Source: JAYUHK01 sp043767025
Lineage (GTDB): Bacteria > Bacteroidota > Bacteroidia > Chitinophagales > Saprospiraceae
Direction: 5' to 3'
NCBI GenBank assembly: GCA_043767025.1
Contig: JAYUHK010000186.1
Span: 1-21,106, forward strand
Length of the DNA stretch: 21,106 bases
Shown here: one piece after another, positions 8,463 through 15,926 of the stretch
Numbering within the stretch: the first letter of the stretch is position 1
Layout of the letters: every line of letters starts with the position of its first letter
Program-made: the position numbers and the translations under genes
The notes under the pieces: model-generated
Databases searched by the model: none
Told to the model about the DNA's origin: nothing
Seen by the model: only the letters and a program-made list of their open reading frames with translations

Positions 8463-8924
8463 ATGAAAAAAATAATTGTTTTATCGGGCTTGGTACTTTT
8501 TTTAGCCCAACTTTCGTCTGCGCAAGGTGAAGCCGGCGGCAAGATGTACGAAAAAATCGAATCTTTTCGCGTAGCGTTTCTCACCGAAAAATTAGCACTC
8601 ACGTCGGAGGAGGCACAAAAATTTTGGCCCGTTTTCAATCAATATCGCGACGCGCGCAAAAAAATCAAAGATTCAGATGCGCCCAAAAAGCGAGTCGAGG
8701 ACATGACCGATGCGGAAGCGGAGCAGTTTATTGGCAATACTATGGACATAGAGCAGCGCGAGCTGACACTCAAAAAAGATACTTATTTGAAACTGAAAAG
8801 TGTGCTGCCGCTCCGAAAAGTTGCGATGCTCCAAGGTGTCGAGCGAGATTTTAAGGAAGAAATCCTACGGAAAGCGAAAGAAATGCGCCAACAACGCCGA
8901 GATAATCGGCGCGGAGAAGACTAA
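8463..8924 (+). CDS. Secreted Spy/CpxP-like protein, probable envelope sensor or chaperone
   Basis: A 153-residue protein with a signal peptide (cleavage expected after LSSA, residue 20). The mature part is almost all charged alpha helix. It contains LTSEEAQKFWPVFNQYRDARKKI (from residue 41), a pattern typical of Bacteroidota proteins described as sensors of ECF sigma factors or as Spy/CpxP-like periplasmic chaperones. The C-terminal tail is strongly basic (KAKEMRQQRRDNRRGED). It lies 64 bases after the anti-sigma-like gene and directly before a strong terminator, so it is the last gene of the sigma unit. A role in binding misfolded envelope proteins or modulating the anti-sigma factor is inference. 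Confidence 0.78.
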   Translation: MKKIIVLSGLVLFLAQLSSAQGEAGGKMYEKIESFRVAFLTEKLALTSEEAQKFWPVFNQYRDARKKIKDSDAPKKRVEDMTDAEAEQFIGNTMDIEQRELTLKKDTYLKLKSVLPLRKVAMLQGVERDFKEEILRKAKEMRQQRRDNRRGED

Positions 8925-8942
8925 AAAGTTAAGTTTTTGGAC

Positions 8943-8983
8943 AAAAAAAGAGTGAAAGTCAGGTGACTTTCACTTTTTTTTTT
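8943..8983. terminator. Bidirectional rho-independent terminator between convergent operons
   Basis: AGTGAAAGTC (8951-8960) pairs perfectly with GACTTTCACT (8965-8974) around a 4-base loop. Seven As (8943-8949) lie on the left and ten Ts (8974-8983) on the right. It can therefore end the rightward sigma operon and the leftward atp operon, whose last gene atpG stops at 9008. Confidence 0.92.
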
Positions 8984-9007
8984 ATGATTTATACTCCAAA
9001 AAAATCA

Positions 9008-9901
9008 TCAGCTACCCAACGCTGCTGCGCCGCCCACGATTTCAGAAAGTTCTTTCGTAATCGCTTCCTGACGAGCTTTGTTGTAGTTGATGCGAAGTGC
9101 TTTGAGCAATTCGTCCGCATTTTCGGTCGCCTTGTCCATAGCTGTCATTCGCGCGCCGTGTTCGGAGGCGTGCGTATCGAGTAAATATTTTTGGAACGTA
9201 ACTTGCAAAATGCTTGGCACCAAATATTCCAACAAGGAAGTTTGGTCTGGCTCGAAGATATAATCTGCTTTTTTTGTGCTGCCACCTTTCGGCTTTTCCA
9301 TCTTTGGCACTGGCAAAAACTGCTCTGCTTCTGCAAACTGCAAGCCCGCATTTTTGAACCGCCCGTAAGCCACCGTCACAGAATCGTAGTGCTTGGCAGC
9401 GAAACCGTCCATCAACACTTTTGAAATAGGCGCGATATTATCGAAACTCAAATCACTGAAAACCTCCACATAGTCTTTCACGAAAATTGCTTTCGTGTAG
9501 CGTTTGCGAAGAAAATCGTAGCCGCGCTTTCCGATACAAACAATGGTCAGTTTATCTTCGTTGTATGCTTTTTCGTATTTAGTATTGATGATAGCAACCG
9601 CCGCTTTGAGTACGTTGGTGTTGAAAGCTCCGCACAAACCACGATTGGAAGTGACGACCACCAACGCTGCGCGCTCGATATTTCGCTCCTGCCCATACAC
9701 GGTGCCGCCGTCGCCGCCGTCCAAATTGGACAATATATTGACCAACATGGCATTTTGCTTGTTCGCGTAGGGGCGCAACTGCGTGACCGCTTGCTGCGCA
9801 CGACGCAACTTGGCTGCCGAAACCATCTTCATCGCTTTCGTAATCTGCTGCGTGGAGATGACCGATTTTATCCTTTCGCGGACTTCTTTTAAGTTTGCCA
9901 T
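9008..9901 (-). CDS. atpG: F1Fo ATP synthase gamma subunit
   Basis: The central rotating shaft of F1, linking the c-ring to the catalytic hexamer. The 297 residues start with MANLKEVRERIKSVISTQQI and the basic TKAMKMVSAAKLRRAQQA helix, and end with ALRINYNKARQEAITKELSE followed by VGGAAAL. These are the two conserved terminal helices of gamma that form the coiled coil. The middle contains the Rossmann-like region with VVVTSNRGLCGAFN (82-95). It is the last gene of the operon: the small frame before it ends 24 bases upstream and a bidirectional terminator lies 25 bases downstream. The subunit looks complete. Confidence 0.97.
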   Translation of the reverse strand: MANLKEVRERIKSVISTQQITKAMKMVSAAKLRRAQQAVTQLRPYANKQNAMLVNILSNLDGGDGGTVYGQERNIERAALVVVTSNRGLCGAFNTNVLKAAVAIINTKYEKAYNEDKLTIVCIGKRGYDFLRKRYTKAIFVKDYVEVFSDLSFDNIAPISKVLMDGFAAKHYDSVTVAYGRFKNAGLQFAEAEQFLPVPKMEKPKGGSTKKADYIFEPDQTSLLEYLVPSILQVTFQKYLLDTHASEHGARMTAMDKATENADELLKALRINYNKARQEAITKELSEIVGGAAALGS

Positions 9902-9925
9902 TCGTTTATTTTAAAAAAACTTAAA

Positions 9926-10053
9926 TTACTTTTTTTCTGCAAATTTTCCTATCACAAAAATAGCCGCAATCCCAATGATTACAGACACGGCGATGTCTTT
10001 TGCTTGCTAAATCGCTGATACCCTTTTTCAGGTTTAAACATCGGCTTTGCCAT
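9926..10053 (-). pseudogene. Small single-helix membrane protein, frameshifted, between atpA and atpG
   Basis: An ATG at 10053 opens MAKPMFKPEKGYQRFSKQK, but this frame stops at 9979 after 24 codons. The overlapping -1 frame continues as DIAVSVIIGIAAIFVIGKF and AEKK to a TAA at 9926, a clear membrane helix. One extra A in the AAAA run (read on the minus strand, 9998-10001) would join the two into a 42-residue protein with a basic N terminus and a C-terminal-half helix. The frame starts 21 bases after the preceding small gene and ends 24 bases before atpG, which is operon-like spacing. It could be a real frameshift mutation, a sequencing error in a homopolymer, ribosomal or polymerase slippage, or chance. 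I do not recognise the family. Confidence 0.5.
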
Positions 10054-10074
10054 ATTCAAGTATTTTGGAGTTAC

Positions 10075-10311
10075 TTACTGTTGAACCAATTTATCAAAAC
10101 TCACACGCACATCGTTTTGTATGCGCTGCCAGTCTTGCCGCAGCTGCCTTTCGTCTGCGGCAAAACCACTACTATCCAGTTTGTCTTTCAATTTTTTCAA
10201 CCGTTCTTCCGATTTTTTCTTTTCATTTTCATGATAAAAGAAAAAACCGATGATAAACAAATTCATTACCCCAAACAAAAAACTATTTGTATGTTTATTA
10301 TTGGTAGTCAT
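10075..10311 (-). CDS. Small membrane protein with coiled-coil tail, in the atp operon
   Basis: A 78-residue protein with an N-terminal helix at about 11-27 (FLFGVMNLFIIGFFFYH), then a highly charged stretch NEKKKSEERLKKLKDKLDSS likely to form a coiled coil, and a second charged helix to the end. It starts with ATG 43 bases after the atpA stop and ends 21 bases before the next small frame. Its position within the operon and lack of overlap argue that it is real. I do not recognise a family. It is not AtpI or AtpZ by visible features, which usually have two or more helices and precede atpB. A role in ATP synthase assembly or stability is only suggested by location. Confidence 0.72.
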   Translation of the reverse strand: MTTNNKHTNSFLFGVMNLFIIGFFFYHENEKKKSEERLKKLKDKLDSSGFAADERQLRQDWQRIQNDVRVSFDKLVQQ

Positions 10312-10354
10312 TTGATTTAGTTTTTAATTTAAAAACGATTTTTTACCAAAAAAA

Positions 10355-11941
<1,587 letters not shown>

Positions 11942-12026
11942 AGTATTGTATGAATTATTTTATGATTAAATTAATTTTTTTTTATGCTACTGCAAACTTT
12001 TGTAATCCAGTAAAGTTATTCGCCTA

Positions 12027-12578
12027 CTAATTCACTCTACTGCCGAACTCTTTTTTCAGCTGTTCTAACTTGTAAGCCACGCTTGCGTCGTAGAGATTGT
12101 TGTTAAATTCTATGACGAAGCCTCCGATGAGGTCTGGTTTTACGGCGGTTTCGAGGTCAAGGTTTTTGCCTACTGCTCCGCTCGCTATGATTTTCGACTT
12201 GATGGCTTCGAGCGTTGGAGCGTCCAAAGCGGTGGCTGTAGTCAATTTGACACTTGAGATTTTGTTCATTTCTTTGTGTTGCTCGAGATATTCGTCGGCT
12301 ATCTCTGGCAAATAGGTTTCACGCCCTTTTCGCAGCATAATGTTGAGAAAACTCATCGTCACCGTATCGTATTTTCCCTCAAACAAGGCTTTGAATATCT
12401 GTGCTTTTTTGTCTGCATTGACGATGGGACTTTTGAGCAACATATAAAAGTCACGGTTGCCGTCCGCTACTTCTTTCAAAGAGCGCACGTCTTGGGTGAC
12501 TTTTTCGAGTTTATTTTGTTCGGCTGCCAAATCTATCAAGGATTTTGCGTAGCGCGAGGCGATTCTGCTTACTGACAT
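12027..12578 (-). CDS. atpH: F1Fo ATP synthase delta subunit (OSCP)
   Basis: Links the top of F1 to the peripheral stalk formed by subunit b. The 183 residues begin with SRIASRYAKSLIDLAAEQNKLE in the usual helical N-terminal domain. They end with the conserved KPDLIGGFVIEFNNNLYDAS and VAYKLEQLKKEF region of the OSCP/delta family. Length is normal. The gene starts at an ATG 34 bases after the atpF stop and is followed after 85 bases by atpA, the standard F-H-A order. Confidence 0.95.
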   Translation of the reverse strand: MSVSRIASRYAKSLIDLAAEQNKLEKVTQDVRSLKEVADGNRDFYMLLKSPIVNADKKAQIFKALFEGKYDTVTMSFLNIMLRKGRETYLPEIADEYLEQHKEMNKISSVKLTTATALDAPTLEAIKSKIIASGAVGKNLDLETAVKPDLIGGFVIEFNNNLYDASVAYKLEQLKKEFGSRVN

Positions 12579-12612
12579 TTTTTCTTATTTATTGGTCAAG
12601 GAAATGTTTTTT

Positions 12613-13125
12613 TTAATTCAAATTCATTTCTTGTGCCAAGTTGTTGGCAAATTTTACTTGTTCGCTGTCGCCTTTGAGTTCTTTGCGAAGGACTTTTTCA
12701 GCGATGTCGAGTGCCAACATTCCTGCCTTATTTTTCACTTCGTTGAGTGCTTGATTTTTTTGATTTTCGATTTCTGTGCGAGCGTTGAGGACGATTTTAT
12801 TAGCTTCGTCTTTGGCTTTATTTTTGGCTTCTGTGATGATATTTTCTTTAATATCATTGGCTTCTTTCAAAATCTTGGAGCGTTCCTCGCGGGCTTGGGC
12901 GAGAAGTTCTTCGTTTTGAGCGTTCATTTTTGCCATTTCTTGACGAGCTGATTCTGCTTGTTGGAGGGCGTTCTCGATGGATTCTTCGCGTGCTTTAAGA
13001 GCTTCTGCGATGGGCTTGAAAGCGGTGCGCCCCAACACCAACCAGACCAACGCAAAAATAACGGTCGTCCAGAACAACATACCGAAACTCGGCTCTATCG
13101 GGGAAAAATTGATTAGAAAAATCAT
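12613..13125 (-). CDS. atpF: F1Fo ATP synthase b subunit
   Basis: Forms the peripheral stalk that holds F1 still against the membrane a subunit. The 170 residues have one N-terminal membrane helix (about 14-32, GMLFWTTVIFALVWLVLG), then the conserved FKPIAEALKAREESIENAL and a long charged amphipathic helix to the end, as expected. The ATG at 13125 fits the family start. The gap to atpE is 291 bases, much wider than other gaps in the operon. It contains a terminator-like hairpin near its atpE end, so atpF may be read at a lower level than atpBE or have its own promoter. No convincing TAnnTTTG element was found in that gap. Confidence 0.95.
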   Translation of the reverse strand: MIFLINFSPIEPSFGMLFWTTVIFALVWLVLGRTAFKPIAEALKAREESIENALQQAESARQEMAKMNAQNEELLAQAREERSKILKEANDIKENIITEAKNKAKDEANKIVLNARTEIENQKNQALNEVKNKAGMLALDIAEKVLRKELKGDSEQVKFANNLAQEMNLN

Positions 13126-13337
13126 ATCTATTTAGTAAATTATTTTTTTTAGAATAATGAATTTTTGACTTAGGAAAGAAGAGAAAATAAGGTACTGAAT
13201 ATTGTGACGCAGAATTTTGGGTCAAAACAGGTCAGATTTGAGGCGCGATGCCGTGCACCGCAACGAAAATCTAACGCAGTTTTAGCTCAAAAGACAAGTC
13301 AGAATACAGTAACTTATCTTGGACGCGTTCCTTAAAG

Positions 13338-13377
13338 AAAAAGCCCAAAGCAGCCGACCAACCGTCGGCGACTTTGG
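13338..13377 (-). terminator. Terminator-like hairpin between atpE and atpF
   Basis: On the minus strand CCAAAG (13377-13372) pairs with CTTTGG (13350-13345). After a two-base mismatch, GCCGAC (13369-13364) pairs with GTCGGC (13358-13353) around a 5-base loop. The stem is followed by GC and then TTTTTC (13342-13337). It begins 40 bases after the atpE stop codon. It could act as a partial terminator or as a 3' end that protects the atpBE mRNA. The rest of the gap (13126-13330) shows no gene I can support. Confidence 0.7.
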
Positions 13378-13416
13378 CATTTTTCTTTTTGCTTTCTTTT
13401 TGCGGCTGCAAAAAAA

Positions 13417-13617
13417 TTACTTCAGGTTCAACAGTGCTACAACGATAGCGAACAGACCCGCGCCTTCTACAAGGGCAGCTGCGATAATCATGTTGGTACG
13501 GATATCGCCGATGGCTTCCGGTTGGCGAGCGATGGCTTCCATTGCTTTTCCGCCGATTTGACCGATTCCAAGACCGATTCCGATAACTGCTAAACCAGCT
13601 CCAATTGCTGAATACAT
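13417..13617 (-). CDS. atpE: F1Fo ATP synthase c subunit
   Basis: The proteolipid that forms the rotating c-ring. The 66 residues form two membrane helices joined by the polar loop ARQPE (30-34). Helix 1 carries the packing pattern GIGLGIGQIGG (13-23). Helix 2 carries the ion-binding carboxylate Glu51 in ALVEGAGLFA. Gln20 in helix 1 is present, but the Ser/Thr after the carboxylate that marks Na+ rings is Gly52, so proton coupling is more likely. No signal peptide is present. It lies 43 bases after atpB and is followed by a terminator-like hairpin, an arrangement that could raise its output relative to atpF and later genes. Confidence 0.97.
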   Translation of the reverse strand: MYSAIGAGLAVIGIGLGIGQIGGKAMEAIARQPEAIGDIRTNMIIAAALVEGAGLFAIVVALLNLK

Positions 13618-13660
13618 AATGATTGGATTTTATATTGTTAAAAAAATATTTTTTATTTCC

Positions 13661-14911
13661 TTAATGATGCTCTGCGTGGTGGTGTTCTTCTACTGCGCCG
13701 CCGATGTAGATGGAGGTCAATAGTGCGAAAATAAACGCCTGCAAAAACGCCACGAACAACTCCAAAAAGTTCATCGCAAACACAAACGGTACAGCCACTA
13801 ACGCACCGCCCATCGAGCCGCCTACGCTTGCGCCATTGCCACCGAACAAAAATATCAGCCCTATCAAGCTCAAGATAACGATGTGTCCAGCCGTGATGTT
13901 GGCAAACAAACGTATGAACAGCGTGAAGGGTTTTATGAAAATGCCGAGAATTTCTATCGGCGTGAGTATCAATTTGATGGCTGCTGGCACGCCCGGCATC
14001 CAGACGATGTGTTCCCAATAATTTTTATTGCCGCTCACATTGACTACTATAAACGCGAAAACAGCGAGTACCATAGTCATACCTACGTTGCCTGTCACGT
14101 TGGAGCCACCCGGAAAAAAGGGTATCAGTCCGAGCAAATTGTTGATTAGAATAAAAAAGAACAGCGAGGCGATGAATGGAAAATATCTTTCCCACTTGGG
14201 TCCGATGTTGGGTTTTACGACATCGTCGCGGAGAAAAACGATGACTGGCTCAAAAAACGATTGGATACCGGTTGGTGCTTTGCCGACATTTTTTCGGTAG
14301 CCGCTCTTTACGGCGGTCATTATCAAGAAAAAAATCAGCAACGCTATCAGCATCGTGAATACGTTTTTGGTGATAGAAAAGTCTTTCCAAGAAGTTGATT
14401 TGAGGAGTGTGGAGGCTTTTTCGAGTTCGTAACCTTGTCCGTGCGCGTAAGCCATCAATTTTTGTTCGTCGCCCTCTCCGACTTTTCCCGTGCGCTCGAT
14501 GTGTTCGAGCGAAGTCCGCGCGCCTGCGTCTGCCAAGCGACGCACCGCGCCTTTGTCCAGCACATAGCCCTCTACTACTTTGTGTCCGTGCTCGAAGGCA
14601 CTCGACATAAAAACGCTCCATTTGCCGTCCGCAAGTAAAATGCAAGGCAGCGGAATGTGAATATCGCCGATGACATGAAATTCGTTGGCATCAGAGATGT
14701 GTTCCATCACCAAATCGGTGTATTTTTCTTCTTCTTCGTGTTCGGCGACTTTTTCAGCGTGTTGCGGCTGTCCTTCGTGCGAAGCAGAAATTTCGTTGTT
14801 TTCAGACGAGTGCGGTTGTTCCGCAGCGTGTTCTTGCGTCCATGATAGGATTGGGTTTGCCAACGTCAGGAGGCAGGCAAGAAGAATGGATTTGGATAGA
14901 TATATTTTCAC
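13661..14911 (-). CDS. atpB: F1Fo ATP synthase a subunit, long form with signal peptide
   Basis: The membrane stator subunit providing the proton half-channels. The chosen start is GTG at 14911 (416 residues), because translation then opens with a signal peptide, MKIYLSKSILLACLLTLANP. A TTG at 14944 gives 427 residues but lies inside the promoter element TACCTTTG, so it cannot be in the mRNA. From the GTG, residues about 27-65 are rich in His and Glu, and a further region up to about 170 is predicted periplasmic. The core membrane domain follows, with the essential Arg334 in LFIRLFANITAGH and the final helices ending NFLELFVAFLQAFIFALL. The C terminus is His-rich (EEHHHAEHH). The N-terminal extension of about 145 residues over the E. 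coli protein is a form known in Bacteroidota. Confidence 0.94.
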   Translation of the reverse strand: MKIYLSKSILLACLLTLANPILSWTQEHAAEQPHSSENNEISASHEGQPQHAEKVAEHEEEEKYTDLVMEHISDANEFHVIGDIHIPLPCILLADGKWSVFMSSAFEHGHKVVEGYVLDKGAVRRLADAGARTSLEHIERTGKVGEGDEQKLMAYAHGQGYELEKASTLLKSTSWKDFSITKNVFTMLIALLIFFLIMTAVKSGYRKNVGKAPTGIQSFFEPVIVFLRDDVVKPNIGPKWERYFPFIASLFFFILINNLLGLIPFFPGGSNVTGNVGMTMVLAVFAFIVVNVSGNKNYWEHIVWMPGVPAAIKLILTPIEILGIFIKPFTLFIRLFANITAGHIVILSLIGLIFLFGGNGASVGGSMGGALVAVPFVFAMNFLELFVAFLQAFIFALLTSIYIGGAVEEHHHAEHH

Positions 14912-14941
14912 CGAGAGTTGTGCTTTTTTTAAAAATCGGTG

Positions 14942-14949
14942 CAAAGGTA
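14942..14949 (-). promoter_or_regulatory. -7 promoter element of the atp operon
   Basis: On the minus strand this reads TACCTTTG, a perfect TAnnTTTG. Transcription would begin near 14937, giving a leader of about 25 bases before the GTG at 14911. It therefore decides the atpB start, since the TTG codon at 14944 overlaps the element. The -33 region is only a loose match (a TTTTA stretch about 20 bases upstream). Confidence 0.65.
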
Positions 14950-14983
14950 GTATTTTTTCTTGTTTTAGTAAAATTATTCCTTT

Positions 14984-14999
14984 ATTTTTTCTTCATTCC
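14984..14999 (+). repeat. Copy 2 of the intergenic 14-16 bp motif
   Basis: ATTTTTTCTTCATTCC, identical to 1801-1816 over 16 bases. It lies upstream of the atpB promoter but in the opposite orientation to atpB, in the short gap after the CBM9-like gene. Confidence 0.4.
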
Positions 15000-15014
15000 T
15001 AAAAAATAAGTGTG

Positions 15015-15785
15015 TTACTTGAACGTGAGCGTGCCGAAAGTTCCCGCGTCTATCCAACCCCGATTTTTATCTTCGCCGACTACGACGACGTTTCCTATAA
15101 AATTTTCTCGCTCCGAACTGTGGTCGTTGTCGCAATAAGCGAGCGCAAAGCCGATTTGTTTGTTGGGAGTAATTTTGACTGGTTTGTTGTTGGGTTTTTT
15201 GTCGTCAAAAGTATCATCGTACAAGGCGACGGCGACTTCCCAAGTGCTTACTTTTCCGTTTTGAGTGCGCTTGTTGATGATGTGAGAGTTGAAATAATGC
15301 TTCAAACTGTCTGTCCCAATATCTACTGACCTACCGTCGAGCGCGATGTGATAGGCGAAAGCATTGTAATTGTATTGGTGGTTGCCGCCAGAGTGATTTT
15401 CATCTACGAAAACCTCCAAGCAGTCGTCGTCCCAATATTTTTCCAAACCGTCGGGGTGAATATCTATGAGCGTGTCGTCGGTGATTTCGGCTAAAATATA
15501 CAGGTAGTCGGGCGACCAAGCGAGCTTGTAGCGACCCTGAAAATCTTGAGGCGTATAGGCTGCACCGAGCCAACGCTGGTCGAGCGGAAGCCACTTGGCT
15601 TGCGCCCAGACGCTGTCCGAGCCGATGCCGTCTATGACTACGTTGCCGCGTCGGGCAGTAAAATTTTCTTTTTGAGCTGTCGATGCCGAGTCTTGTTTTT
15701 TATCGGCGGCGGCATTGGAGTTGTTATTTTTGCAAGAAATGAACGCTGCGCAACAAACAGCCAGAAAAATTACTTTTTGGAACAT
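15015..15785 (-). CDS. Lipoprotein with a CBM9-like carbohydrate-binding domain
   Basis: A 256-residue predicted lipoprotein: signal peptide ending AAFISC (Cys18), then a low-complexity Asn/Ala/Lys/Ser linker to about residue 42. The rest resembles the family 9 carbohydrate-binding-like domain found alone in many Bacteroidota lipoproteins: VVIDGIGSDSVWAQAKWLPL near the start, YKLAWSPDYLYILAEITDD, then DDDCLEVFVDENHSGG and a C-terminal strand AGTFGTLTFK. The ligand is not known, and no glycoside hydrolase domain is attached. It lies 103 bases upstream of the atpB start, which has its own promoter, and 141 bases after dnaJ, so it is probably a single-gene unit. The ATG at 15785 is directly before the signal peptide. 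Confidence 0.82.
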   Translation of the reverse strand: MFQKVIFLAVCCAAFISCKNNNSNAAADKKQDSASTAQKENFTARRGNVVIDGIGSDSVWAQAKWLPLDQRWLGAAYTPQDFQGRYKLAWSPDYLYILAEITDDTLIDIHPDGLEKYWDDDCLEVFVDENHSGGNHQYNYNAFAYHIALDGRSVDIGTDSLKHYFNSHIINKRTQNGKVSTWEVAVALYDDTFDDKKPNNKPVKITPNKQIGFALAYCDNDHSSERENFIGNVVVVGEDKNRGWIDAGTFGTLTFK

Positions 15786-15862
15786 ATTTTTATGATTTTA
15801 AAGTTCTAATAAAATAGCGAGTGACAAATGTGAAAATACTTTGCTTTACGATTACACTTACA

Positions 15863-15877
15863 TAAATCATTGATTTA
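15863..15877. promoter_or_regulatory. Palindromic site upstream of the CBM9-like lipoprotein gene
   Basis: TAAATCA (15863-15869) and TGATTTA (15871-15877) are perfect inverted repeats around one central base. The site lies 78-92 bases upstream of the lipoprotein ATG and about 35 bases after the dnaJ stop. It could be an operator or a weak hairpin; no T-run follows, so a terminator is less likely. AT-rich palindromes of this size also occur by chance. Confidence 0.3.
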
Positions 15878-15891
15878 CAACAATATATGAC

Positions 15892-15926
15892 AACTAAAAA
15901 CTCAAAATTTATAACTCAAAACTGCA
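15892..15926 (+). repeat. Degenerate 7-bp tandem repeats, site 2
   Basis: Five contiguous 7-base units: AACTAAA, AACTCAA, AATTTAT, AACTCAA, AACTGCA. The array ends exactly at the dnaJ stop codon (15927-15929). Read on the minus strand the units are TTGAGTT, ATAAATT, TTGAGTT and TTTAGTT, close to the units of site 1 at 5701-5728. Confidence 0.55.

Noticed and set aside
12995..13225. A 76-codon minus-strand frame in the atpE-atpF gap
   Set aside because: Half of it overlaps atpF in another frame, the composition is not protein-like, and no start context or family supports it.
13417..13617. Na+-coupled c-ring because Gln20 is present in helix 1
   Set aside because: The Ser/Thr expected directly after the carboxylate in Na+ rings is Gly52 here; Gln with Glu also occurs in proton-coupled rings.
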